From Pseudomonas sp. PH1b (GTDB taxonomy: Bacteria > Pseudomonadota > Gammaproteobacteria > Pseudomonadales > Pseudomonadaceae): DNA of 64,000 bases. Location of the stretch: assembly GCF_000633395.1 (NCBI RefSeq), contig NZ_AYMU01000009.1:186001-250000 (forward strand). The letters are read 5' to 3'. Of the stretch, positions 51,713-60,832 are shown one piece after another. The notes beneath the pieces are model-generated. The model was not told where the DNA came from. It made no database searches and was given only the letters and a program-made list of their open reading frames with translations. The first letter of the stretch is position 1. Each line of letters opens with the position of its first letter. The translations under genes were made by a program, and so were the position numbers.

Positions 51713-53133
51713 GTTGCTACCCAGAACACTAGACCGAACAACACTCCAATCACTAGACTAGTACGATCACGAATAGCGAAGACCACGGGATCATCATGCA
51801 TTTGGCCGCGATGGGTGAGCATCCAAATGCGAGTAATCCAGAACAGCAGTAACGGGCAGGCCAGCCAGATCGCCTGGGGATACTTGTACATAGCGACAGT
51901 GGCTTGGTCATGGATGTAAAGCGCCAAAACCATTACCGCCAGATAACCGGAGGCCGCACCCAACGACGAAATCATTTCCAGATCGTCAGGATAGTAGCCC
52001 CGACCTCGAGTTTTCTCGGTGTGCCCCTTACGTCGAGCCTCGCGTAACTCGGCATAGCGCTTAACTAGCGCCAAACTAAGAAATATGAACATCGAAAAGG
52101 CCAGCATCCAAAAGGTCAGACTCAGACTGAATGCAGCTGCGCCAGCGATGATCCGTACTGTGTAGAGCATCGCCAAGGCAATCACATCAACGGCCATCTG
52201 CCGCTTCAGTGACAGCGAATACGCCAGTGTCAAAATGTAATACGCAGCCAGAACGCCTGAAAACTGCCAAGGCAGGAACAACAAAGCACCAACAAAAGCG
52301 CCTATCAGTAAAATGGGAAAGACGAGCAAACCTGACCTAATCGATAGACGGCCAGCAGCAAAAGGGCGGTGCCGTTTTGAATGATGATGCCGATCATCGG
52401 CAAGATCCAACAGATCGTTGAGCAAATATACGCTGGAGGCACACAGACCGAAGAAAAGGAAGGCCAAAGCCCCCTGCCAGAGCAGCAGAGGATTAGCTAA
52501 TTGATGCGCCGCCAGTAATGGTACAAAAATCAGAGCATTCTTCATCCATTGATGCAGGCGCAGTGCCTTCATCCAATCCTTGAAACCGGCCTGATTAGAG
52601 CAGATCACCCGCTCAACATTGCCTCGTACCCTCGCACGGCGCTCCACTCCGGCCTCTGGATTGACAATATAGGCCTGCCGAGCCGCATCCCACACCGGCA
52701 TATCGTCATGGGAATTACCAACGTAGTCGAAACCACCTTCGCCATAGCACTCAACCAACAGATCACGCTTGTTGTGGGCAGAAAGATTACACTCGGCATT
52801 GCTGGCCAAGACACGATCGAATAGCAGGAGATGTTCGGCAATGCGCTCGGCCAAACTATGGTGACTAGCAGTAGCCAACACAATGGAACGTCCATTACGG
52901 CGCTCGGACTCGATCAACTCAATGACTGCAGAGTCATAGGGCAACACACTAACATCGATGTTGGTCGCATGGGCAAGCCCTTCCTTCAGCGCGGATTTAC
53001 CTTTGGCCAGCCAGATAAAAGGCTTAAGAAAACGCAGTGGCTGAGCACGAACAAAAGCCATTCCGGTTTCAAGCAAAAGATCTGAGCGTAAAAGAGTACC
53101 GTCGAGGTCAACAACCAAAGGTATATGATTCAT
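51709..53133 (-). CDS. HAD phosphatase-UbiA phosphoribosyltransferase fusion
   Basis: A 474-residue two-domain protein. Residues 1-190 are a HAD phosphatase (VVDLDGTLLRSD with Asp9/Asp11, VGNSHDDMPVWDAA). The remainder is a UbiA-type membrane transferase with about eight segments and the NDLLDLADDRHH and YSLSLKRQMAVD motifs. In mycobacteria UbiA (Rv3806c) joins PRPP to decaprenyl phosphate and a separate phosphatase removes the 5-phosphate; here both steps sit in one chain. It is the first of the four coupled genes; the 276-base gap upstream may hold a promoter. Confidence 0.9.
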   Translation of the reverse strand: MNHIPLVVDLDGTLLRSDLLLETGMAFVRAQPLRFLKPFIWLAKGKSALKEGLAHATNIDVSVLPYDSAVIELIESERRNGRSIVLATASHHSLAERIAEHLLLFDRVLASNAECNLSAHNKRDLLVECYGEGGFDYVGNSHDDMPVWDAARQAYIVNPEAGVERRARVRGNVERVICSNQAGFKDWMKALRLHQWMKNALIFVPLLAAHQLANPLLLWQGALAFLFFGLCASSVYLLNDLLDLADDRHHHSKRHRPFAAGRLSIRSGLLVFPILLIGAFVGALLFLPWQFSGVLAAYYILTLAYSLSLKRQMAVDVIALAMLYTVRIIAGAAAFSLSLTFWMLAFSMFIFLSLALVKRYAELREARRKGHTEKTRGRGYYPDDLEMISSLGAASGYLAVMVLALYIHDQATVAMYKYPQAIWLACPLLLFWITRIWMLTHRGQMHDDPVVFAIRDRTSLVIGVLFGLVFWVAT

Positions 53134-53318
53134 TTCGCCTTCAATTATTTTGATTAAATAAAATATGGAGCACCTGGAAAATTTGAATCATAGGGCCCAC
53201 CAACTATAACTTGCTTATACTTCACAAGCATTCTTCAGCGCAAGCTCAAAAAAACAATTATCAACCGCTACGCGCTGCTAATTAAAACTCACTGACCTTG
53301 ATTACCGTATACAGGCTT

Positions 53319-53348
53319 CTGACTCGTCAAGATGCTCTTGCGAGTCAG
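53319..53348. terminator. Stable hairpin between the GT-C gene and the HAD-UbiA gene
   Basis: CTGACTCG and CAAGA pair with TCTTG and CGAGTCAG around loop TGC (13 pairs, one bulged T), 61 bases after the GT-C stop on the minus strand. No T-run is present. It may separate the two transcription units. Confidence 0.5.
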
Positions 53349-53409
53349 CGCCCTCTCAGCTAGTAAAAAATGATCATCGCACTAGCAATCTTTACATAAT
53401 ACATAAAAG

Positions 53410-54990
53410 TCATTCGCTAACGCGGTACAGCTTAGCTCCCTGCTTTAAGAATGGCCCCCAAAAACCTTTGTCGAACTCCCCAACCAAAGTGTATTTTTCA
53501 ATAATTTCCGGCTTAGAACAAGCACTGTAAGTACCGAGCCAACTACAGACAATATACTTAGGCTTATACTCTCTTGTAGCATAGCCAGGATCCCCTTTGA
53601 GATATGCCTTCGCAACCCCTGGAGTAATCAACCCTAATTCATCGACGATCGTAAACTTGGAGCCGAGACGCATAGCAAACGAGCCTGGTTCGGCCATCTC
53701 AATAACAGCACCTTCTGGCTCTATCTTTTTCAGGTAATCAGCCGTTTCAAAATAAGCACTAATATGTGGGTTGATATTTTTGTTGGCTGCCCAGTACTTG
53801 GCGACTCCATAATTGGTTAGCAGAAGGGCACAAGCAATTAAAACCAGTAACGTTACAGCGACAGACGCCGACGTACCAGTATCGTTCCCCTCAGGCAGGT
53901 AAGCAACATACCCAGAATAGGCGATAACAGCTAGAGCAAATACTGCAGGAATTCCATACCAGTGCCAGAAGGTAACGTTGATTGACAAGTAAAAGCTAAC
54001 GCTCAATAACAAAAACACGAGCCAGCAACTGCCAACAAATAGACTTTGTCTCGCCTCTGATTCAAGTTGATCGTTTTTCCTGATTAAAAACAGGCCTACT
54101 ACAAAGCAGGCGACACCTACCATCAGAACAAAACCCACCGTTAGGTTCAGATTACTAAGAACATATTGCAACAGCGTTTTTATATCATATGTTGGCCAAT
54201 ACCCCATCAGAATCTGTGCTTTTTTCGCATCCATAGTTCCAGGAAAAGGACGTCCGAAATAACTTTGAAGAAATATTAGCCACGGTAGGATAATTGTAAA
54301 AAAACCACCTGAAAATAGCACAAGCTGTTTATTCACAAAAACTTTTCGCAGGCTGACCTGATTAAAAATGATATAGGCAAGGCAAATAATCGGCGCAAAA
54401 AGAACCGCATCAGGACGAAATGTCGTGGCTATTGCAATGATGATCCCCGCTGCAAGCATTCTGCCTTGGCTCGCGAGCAGCGTTCCTAGTAGTGCTCCAG
54501 CAAGAAACGCATAAGTTTCATGCCCGGCGACTTCATTAAAAGGTACAGTTACAAAAACCCCAATAGCGAATGTAATTGCCGCCAGCAGAGAAAGAATCAA
54601 ATATCCATTTCGTCTGAAGGCCATCCGGTATGCGCAGAATGAGATAAGGAGAAGAGCCAATGCGGACAACATCACTGAAACATTCTGCGTACTCAGCCCA
54701 TTATCGAAGAAAGCTGCAAGTTTATTTGCTCCAGCCAACACAACAGCATACCCCGCCGCAGTTGTGCCATAGTATTTTTCATTTAGGTTAAATACCAGTC
54801 CGTCGCCTTGCATCAAATTAAAAGCGTAACGATAGGTGATAAATGAGTCATCTACCGAATAAATTTTATTTCTATCATAGTAAAGAAGCGCAAGTGCAGA
54901 CAACACAACTAAGACTATTAGACCTGAAACCATGGCCTTGGCTTTTTTTGCTACTAGTTTGTTCACAGTTCTCACCAAAGAGTCATTCAT
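53410..54990 (-). CDS. GT-C fold membrane glycosyltransferase (AftB/TfpW-like)
   Basis: A 526-residue protein with ten or more membrane segments and a soluble C-terminal domain. The first periplasmic loop holds YSVDDSFITYRYAFNLMQGD (Asp47-Asp48), the diacidic site of GT-C enzymes. The DDxFIxYRYAxNLxxGxGLVFN pattern is like mycobacterial arabinofuranosyltransferases of the AftB type. With the donor pathway immediately downstream, transfer of D-arabinofuranose from a polyprenyl phosphate is the best guess. The acceptor (O-polysaccharide or pilin) is unknown. The start overlaps the epimerase stop (ATGA). Confidence 0.82.
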   Translation of the reverse strand: MNDSLVRTVNKLVAKKAKAMVSGLIVLVVLSALALLYYDRNKIYSVDDSFITYRYAFNLMQGDGLVFNLNEKYYGTTAAGYAVVLAGANKLAAFFDNGLSTQNVSVMLSALALLLISFCAYRMAFRRNGYLILSLLAAITFAIGVFVTVPFNEVAGHETYAFLAGALLGTLLASQGRMLAAGIIIAIATTFRPDAVLFAPIICLAYIIFNQVSLRKVFVNKQLVLFSGGFFTIILPWLIFLQSYFGRPFPGTMDAKKAQILMGYWPTYDIKTLLQYVLSNLNLTVGFVLMVGVACFVVGLFLIRKNDQLESEARQSLFVGSCWLVFLLLSVSFYLSINVTFWHWYGIPAVFALAVIAYSGYVAYLPEGNDTGTSASVAVTLLVLIACALLLTNYGVAKYWAANKNINPHISAYFETADYLKKIEPEGAVIEMAEPGSFAMRLGSKFTIVDELGLITPGVAKAYLKGDPGYATREYKPKYIVCSWLGTYSACSKPEIIEKYTLVGEFDKGFWGPFLKQGAKLYRVSE

Positions 54991-55928
54991 AGTATTCTAA
55001 ACCAGGAGAGCGTCTTGCCAATACCACTTTTCAGATCATGGTTTGCCGACCAGCGCAACTCCCTTTGTGCCAATGAACAGTCCACTACACTCCTCGACAC
55101 ATCTATAGTGCGGGAATCTTTGTAAACAATATTAAGCTCCTGATTAGTGTGTTCAGAGATCACATTGATGATGCTTCGGAGACTCGTCCCTATACCACTA
55201 CCAATATTAAAGGTGCGAAAGCCACCATTGTAGACGCTCGCGTTGATCATAGCTTCAACCACATCTTCGATGTAAACATAGTCTCTGACTACTGACCCAT
55301 CCCCCCAAATCTCTATGGGCTGACTAGCCAGAAACTTAGATATAAATGCGCCGATGACACCTTGCTTCTTCTGAGCATATTGATAGGGACCATAAGGATT
55401 GGATACCCTAAGATTAATCGCCACAATACCGTGCAATCTCTCGTAAAGATGGAGATACTTCTCAATGGCTAATTTACTGACACCATAAGCACAAATCGGA
55501 TGCTCAGGATAGTTCTCCGGGGTCGGGATAACTTTCGCATCACCGTACACCGTCCCCCCTGACGATATGAAAATGATTCGCTTGACTTGTGCGGAGCAGC
55601 AGGCATCAAGTAACTGCAAAGTTTGCAGAATATTCTGTTGAGCATCCAGTATCGGGTCGGCATTGGAACTGGCGGGAGTACTTGTGCTAATTAGATGGAA
55701 TACGATATCCACATCTTCAACAGCTCGAATAATATCGGCAGTATTTAGAAAGTCACCCTGGATCAACTCACATCCCTCTATATTAGTAGGGTGCTTGGAA
55801 AAGGATTTCAAGCGACGAACTCGACCACGTAAGGCGCGGCAAAGGTTAGTTCCGATAAAGCCGCCCCCCCCCATGACAAGGCATCGCTGATTGATCAGAT
55901 CATTGCTATTCAATGTTTCCACGCTCAT
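54987..55928 (-). CDS. Extended SDR nucleotide-sugar epimerase/dehydratase
   Basis: A 313-residue NAD-dependent epimerase-like protein. The nucleotide motif is VMGGGGFIGTNL, the YxxxK pair is in YGVSKLAIEKYLHLYE, and RVSNPYGPYQ and VRDYVYIEDVVEAM are typical of UDP-glucose 4-epimerase relatives. The exact sugar cannot be read. The glycine loop is encoded by a G9 tract. It lies between the large glycosyltransferase and the GT-C gene, with 4-base overlaps on both sides. Confidence 0.88.
   Translation of the reverse strand: MSVETLNSNDLINQRCLVMGGGGFIGTNLCRALRGRVRRLKSFSKHPTNIEGCELIQGDFLNTADIIRAVEDVDIVFHLISTSTPASSNADPILDAQQNILQTLQLLDACCSAQVKRIIFISSGGTVYGDAKVIPTPENYPEHPICAYGVSKLAIEKYLHLYERLHGIVAINLRVSNPYGPYQYAQKKQGVIGAFISKFLASQPIEIWGDGSVVRDYVYIEDVVEAMINASVYNGGFRTFNIGSGIGTSLRSIINVISEHTNQELNIVYKDSRTIDVSRSVVDCSLAQRELRWSANHDLKSGIGKTLSWFRIL
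55864..55872 (-). repeat. G9 homopolymer within the epimerase gene
   Basis: Nine C on the plus strand, nine G in the coding strand, covering codons 19-22 of the epimerase (MGGG). Insertion or loss of one base would frameshift the protein near its start. Confidence 0.9.
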
Positions 55929-58900
55929 CGGTTAGATGCTCGTTTATCTAAGTTGAACTGTGTGTTCAACTCGTCAATATAGTTCGCCGCCTGAAGAACC
56001 GTCTCTTCAGGCAGGCAGTAATCAACAGCCACACTTCTTTGGACTGCTACAATCTCGTCAACTAACCTAGCAGCACTGCTCCCACCAATCACGCTACCAG
56101 CATGACGACGATGCAGGTTCAGTGGCCGTGGATTGAACGCAATCTTACCCTCCTGCAGAATCTTGACATAGGCCAGCCAGTCACCGGCCTTACTCAGCGA
56201 GCAAATAGCCTCGAAATGCTCAGTGAAAACTCTGGAGAGGCTTTCACGCCTGAAGAGCACGCCACTTACATTCGGAATAGTATTCTTGATTGCCAAATGA
56301 CGAATGATCTCATCTTTACCTTCGGCGATATAGGGCAGCTTCCAGCGCTGATCGCAAATATCAGTAAGATAAGCGTGATAATTTTCCGAAAGGCGCTGCC
56401 CACGCCCATCGATCTGTTGGCTTTCACAGTAGCTAAGGCTCACCTGCGGATCTCGCTCCATTGGCGCTAGAACCGTCTCGAGAAACTCTGGCGAACTGAG
56501 ATCATCGGCTTCAGCGATCCAGACGAAATCGCCATTAGCCAATGCAATCCCCTTGGCCCACTGATCAAATACACAACCGGAATTATGCTGGTTGACTATC
56601 AACCGACATTCGACAGTATTTTCATCCAGCCATTGGCGGATCTCTTCAACACCGTTATCTGTGGAGGCATCGTCGAGAATGATCAGTTCATAGATGGGTA
56701 GCGTCTGCTGCACAATTGAGTCCAGGCGCTGACGGATATATCGGGCATAGTTGTAGTTGGGAACTACAACCGAGATTTTTGGGAGACGGATGCCGGCATA
56801 GCCACAAAGATCGAACAGATAGCTGCGAAAAGCATATTCCCGATCCACTAAGGCGCTCGCCTCCTCCCCCAGATCACGTGCTACATCAGGTTGATTCAGC
56901 AACTCCACAATCGCCTGACCGAAGGCCTGAGTATTTTCGGCGGGTACTACCGTACCACCTATATGCGAGACCAGTTGAGCACCACCACCAGTCTCTGCGA
57001 AAGCTACTACCGGCACACCGGCATCAAACGACTCGAGAACCACGTTTGGAAAAGGATCTTCACGCGATGCCAACGCATATACATCGGCCGCCGCATGGTA
57101 ACTAGCGGTCTCAGGTTCATAGCCAAGGAACCTGAATGATCCCGTCCGGCCTTTAATCAATATATCAACCTCGCGGCGAAGCTCTTCGTCCCAGTGCCCG
57201 ATCCAGACGAACAAGGCATCCGGTTTTTGGGAGAGAGTGGCTATAGCAGCATGGACAAACAAGTCGACCCCCTTACGCCGGTCGGCATAGCCCACGGCGA
57301 GGATCAATGGGGTATCGTTTACAACCCCGAGACGAGAACGAACCTCTGCTCGAATCTGCTCCTTGCGGAAGCGGTACTGGTTACGCCGCCACAACCCCTG
57401 TGGCCGAATGGTGCCCTGCCCAGGTTCAACTGTGGCAAAGTTCTCAAAACCTTCTTCAACGATCCGTGCAGGGAAAACTACACGGTGAGCGCCATCAGCA
57501 ATGCTCCGAGCATGCTTGCCTAGATTGTTGGACTGAATAACGCCTGGCATTTCATGAATCAGACAGACGCAAGTTATTCCTTGTTTGGCCAAATCACTGA
57601 CAAAAAGCCCGGACACTGTGGTGTTGACAATCGCATGACGGACACCGCTTTCGGCTAGCTGTCGCGCGAGTGCAGCGGATCGACTCACAAAATCAGCGCC
57701 AGGAAATAGCTCGTGAACCGAGGAAAGATGCGCGAACTGCCCCTTCAAACGACCATCGCCTAGCAGAACTGTATGTATATCAAACTTCAAGTCGTTTGCC
57801 AGCGAACGGACCATGCCAAGCGCAAGGAACTGAGCCCCATGAGGATGGGCATCGTGAGAAACCACGACCATGCGCTCACGATGCTGACCAGCGGGTTCTT
57901 TGGTCAAGGCTTTCCGCGTCGCGTCCAACCAAGCATAACCAAACTTTTGATCAGGCTCGAGATGCGCACCCTCCGCCCACTCATTCCAAGCGTTAACAAA
58001 CACCAAACGCTCGTCCGGTGAGGCCGTGCTTTGACAGGTCTCCGAGATGGCACTCTCCAGCCAGCCCTGATAAGACTCGGGCGAACTATTTAAAAATATC
58101 GTGGCGCCACGCTTACGTCGGGCAGTGTTATCCCATGATGGGCAGACACTACGGAACAAACGGTAGGAACTCTTTTTATACTCTCTAGCTCGTGCAGGAA
58201 ATACTTTCCAATCGTATACCGTCCCGCTAAAAGTTGATTCTAGCGGCTGCACTTCAGAAGTTATGTTCGGTGGGGCGGAATTATTCGGGGGAAACTCGAT
58301 GGCAGCATCAAAACCATATTTGGCTGGATCGACTGCTTCGAATGACTGGGTATAGGCTAAGTAAATTTCGCCAATACCATGCTCGCGAAACCATTTACGC
58401 CAACGCTCACTCGTCTCCAAAGCCGATGGCAATAAGCTTGGACGATAGATAACCAACAGTGGTTTGCCATCAATACAGATATATCGCGGATCTTTTAGAT
58501 AACGCGCAACATCAGCCGCAAATGCAAGATCATCCTCAGGAGAGTGCTGCTGTGCAATCAGTATCTCACTATCCTGCCCATCCCAGCGCCTGCTCCAGTT
58601 CTCATTGGCCCAGCAGAGACAAAACGGATGATCAAGACTAGCATCTGCTAAGTAGTTCTCAATTGGTTGTTCCAACAATCGTTTGCCACCAAACCAATAG
58701 TAGTAAAAACAGAAGCCGCCTACTCCATATAACTTCGCAAGCTCAATTTGGCGCTGTTGTACCTCTCGGTCGAGCAGGCTGTAATAGCCCAACTCACCGG
58801 GAATGTGCGGTTGGTAATGACCAGTGAATAGAGGCCGAGCCGGTTTTACATTGGTCCACTCCGTAAAACCTTCTCCCCACCACTCATTATTTTCGTCGAT

Positions 58901-60832
58901 TGGGTGAAACTGCGGTAGATAAAAAGCGATTAACCGAACAGGCAGATTGACTGGAGCTGAAGCTCTGAGCAGTGATACGTACTGACCACTGCTCTGAGCC
59001 TCCTCCAAAGCCAAAGCCGGAGCGTCAATGGCATTGCTCTCGGCACTTTCTATCTCCGGTCCATTCATGCCATACCAACTGCGATAGGCTTGACTCCATC
59101 CGAAAAAATAGGGATATCGCGAGAACAAAGAATGCTTGAACCGAGCTTTCGAGTAACTGGATAACGGCAATATATGCCAGACAGAACGAGATATGTTGCT
59201 CAACTGTTTACGGCTCTCTCGAAGCGGTGCATCGAGTAGTTTTCTGCGTGCCAAACGCAATGGTTTGGTAAGACTCCAAGATTTACTGAAAAGAATTTGC
59301 TGAATCTCACGCTGGAGGTCCAGAACACGCTGAGAATGAGCTTTAGCAAGTTGAAGTTGCTCATTCACTTTGGCATTCAGCGCTAAGATTTGTAATTCAC
59401 GCTCTGCAAGCTCGTCGTTACAAGAAATTAAGCGCTCATTAAGGATGTGATTTTTCTCGCCACACGTTACAAACTGTTTATGACACAGTGAAATACTCTT
59501 ATTTAAGCAAGCTATTTCTTCATCACATTTCACAAGCTGTTCACTTCGAACTGCAAGATTTTCGTTCAATTCGAAAATCAGCTCATCATGCTTAGCCAAC
59601 TGTTCGTTACAAGCTAAAAATTTTTCATTTAGCTCAACAATTAGTTTATCACGCTGGACAAGCTGCTCACTACATATCACTAGCTTTTTGCTTAAATCTA
59701 CAACTTGCTCATTACGCTCAGAAAGTTGCTCACTGCAAACCGTAAAGCTTTCGCTTAAACCAACAAGCCGTCCATCAGGCTCAGCAAGTCGTTCGCCACA
59801 TACCATAAGGCTATTATTCAAGCCAACAAGGCGCTCATTACTCAAAGCAAGAGCGTCGCCGAGCTCATCAATTTTTTGAGACTGTAAAACCAAAGCCTCA
59901 TTGAGCTCATTATTCTGCACTTCTTTATTAGCTATGTTAGCCCACAACTCAGCACGAGTTGCCTCCAGGCTGTTCACATAATCCAATAGAGGCGAAAAAT
60001 CTTTAAATTTACCATTCAAAAAAACCAACTTATCAATCACGTCTTGTGCAATCCCTTGCTTGCCATCAGAGATACCACTGAGCAATTCATAGACGACCGA
60101 AACCAACTCGACTGCCCGACTGTCAAGACGCAACTCAGCCAAAGTGTAGTGCGTATGACGCAAGCTCTGATCTAGAAACTCTTGCTCAAACTCAGCAACG
60201 AGCGGAGACTCCCGGTTGGGGATCGATAATTCTAGCGTCGAAGCAATACGGCACATTTGCGAATATGGTGAGTCCATGAGCTTATCATACTCAACCAATA
60301 CTCGCTTTTCGTTCTGAGTCTGCAATACACACGGTAGAGTGTGCTGCAACCAAAGCATATATGACTTTTCCGCAGGCAAGGCATTTCGACTCTCAAGAGA
60401 CTCAATAACACTTGCAGGGTTTCTCAAAGCAATTACATATCGAGTATCACAGCCAACTATTTTAAAAACTTCTTGCCAAAAGAAAAGCAGTCGACATGTA
60501 CGGGGATCTTTGAACCCCCAAATATCGCCACTCTCAATGAATTTTTGAGAAATTACTTGAGCTGCCTTGATTCGCAAACTATTAATTTCATCATTATCTT
60601 TAATGTCTTCCCAAGCGAAGTCGAGGTGATCGTAAGAAGAACCTAAACACTTCAATAATGCTTCATTAATTTCGAGGCAATCTCGATCCTCCCAAAATCC
60701 CTTTGGGTTATCAGAGGATGCAGGATACAGGTTATCTCCTAATCCTACACCAAGAAGCCGCAGGCTACGGGTAATCGCGCTAGTACCACTACGGTGCATA
60801 CCCAAAACGACAATTAGTTTTTTCCTATTCAT
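55925..60832 (-). CDS. Sulfotransferase-coiled coil-WbsX-GT4-GT2 multidomain polysaccharide protein
   Basis: A 1635-residue protein from ATG 60832 (a GTG at 60841 is also in frame). Residues 5-250 form a PAPS-dependent sulfotransferase with the 5-phosphosulfate loop VLGMHRSGTSAITR and the 3-phosphate segment RNPASVIESLESR. About 300-512 is a coiled coil with seven exact 21-residue repeats (342-488). About 515-560 is the QILFSKSWSLTKPLR linker. About 631-972 is a WbsX-like (GH99-related) domain (YLPQFHPIDENNEWWGEGFT, VNAWNEWAEGAHLEP). About 987-1342 is a GT4 (VGYADRRKGVDLF, EDPFPNVVLESFDAG). About 1352-1597 is a GT2 (VVVPNYNYARYI, LDDAS, EADD). It has no membrane segments. It probably assembles and sulfates the O-polysaccharide in the cytoplasm before Wzm/Wzt export. 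Confidence 0.88.
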   Translation of the reverse strand: MNRKKLIVVLGMHRSGTSAITRSLRLLGVGLGDNLYPASSDNPKGFWEDRDCLEINEALLKCLGSSYDHLDFAWEDIKDNDEINSLRIKAAQVISQKFIESGDIWGFKDPRTCRLLFFWQEVFKIVGCDTRYVIALRNPASVIESLESRNALPAEKSYMLWLQHTLPCVLQTQNEKRVLVEYDKLMDSPYSQMCRIASTLELSIPNRESPLVAEFEQEFLDQSLRHTHYTLAELRLDSRAVELVSVVYELLSGISDGKQGIAQDVIDKLVFLNGKFKDFSPLLDYVNSLEATRAELWANIANKEVQNNELNEALVLQSQKIDELGDALALSNERLVGLNNSLMVCGERLAEPDGRLVGLSESFTVCSEQLSERNEQVVDLSKKLVICSEQLVQRDKLIVELNEKFLACNEQLAKHDELIFELNENLAVRSEQLVKCDEEIACLNKSISLCHKQFVTCGEKNHILNERLISCNDELAERELQILALNAKVNEQLQLAKAHSQRVLDLQREIQQILFSKSWSLTKPLRLARRKLLDAPLRESRKQLSNISRSVWHILPLSSYSKARFKHSLFSRYPYFFGWSQAYRSWYGMNGPEIESAESNAIDAPALALEEAQSSGQYVSLLRASAPVNLPVRLIAFYLPQFHPIDENNEWWGEGFTEWTNVKPARPLFTGHYQPHIPGELGYYSLLDREVQQRQIELAKLYGVGGFCFYYYWFGGKRLLEQPIENYLADASLDHPFCLCWANENWSRRWDGQDSEILIAQQHSPEDDLAFAADVARYLKDPRYICIDGKPLLVIYRPSLLPSALETSERWRKWFREHGIGEIYLAYTQSFEAVDPAKYGFDAAIEFPPNNSAPPNITSEVQPLESTFSGTVYDWKVFPARAREYKKSSYRLFRSVCPSWDNTARRKRGATIFLNSSPESYQGWLESAISETCQSTASPDERLVFVNAWNEWAEGAHLEPDQKFGYAWLDATRKALTKEPAGQHRERMVVVSHDAHPHGAQFLALGMVRSLANDLKFDIHTVLLGDGRLKGQFAHLSSVHELFPGADFVSRSAALARQLAESGVRHAIVNTTVSGLFVSDLAKQGITCVCLIHEMPGVIQSNNLGKHARSIADGAHRVVFPARIVEEGFENFATVEPGQGTIRPQGLWRRNQYRFRKEQIRAEVRSRLGVVNDTPLILAVGYADRRKGVDLFVHAAIATLSQKPDALFVWIGHWDEELRREVDILIKGRTGSFRFLGYEPETASYHAAADVYALASREDPFPNVVLESFDAGVPVVAFAETGGGAQLVSHIGGTVVPAENTQAFGQAIVELLNQPDVARDLGEEASALVDREYAFRSYLFDLCGYAGIRLPKISVVVPNYNYARYIRQRLDSIVQQTLPIYELIILDDASTDNGVEEIRQWLDENTVECRLIVNQHNSGCVFDQWAKGIALANGDFVWIAEADDLSSPEFLETVLAPMERDPQVSLSYCESQQIDGRGQRLSENYHAYLTDICDQRWKLPYIAEGKDEIIRHLAIKNTIPNVSGVLFRRESLSRVFTEHFEAICSLSKAGDWLAYVKILQEGKIAFNPRPLNLHRRHAGSVIGGSSAARLVDEIVAVQRSVAVDYCLPEETVLQAANYIDELNTQFNLDKRASNR
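59369..59809 (-). repeat. Seven tandem 63-base repeats encoding a coiled coil
   Basis: Codons 342-488 of the large glycosyltransferase form seven units of exactly 21 residues (three heptads). They start at residues 342, 363, 384, 405, 426, 447 and 468, with the pattern LxxCxEQLxxxDxxIxxLNE. Position 4 is Cys in six units and Arg in one (429). Confidence 0.88.

Noticed and set aside
59369..59809. A CRISPR-like or satellite array
   Set aside because: The periodicity is a coding repeat of 63 bases in frame, without identical repeats and unique spacers.
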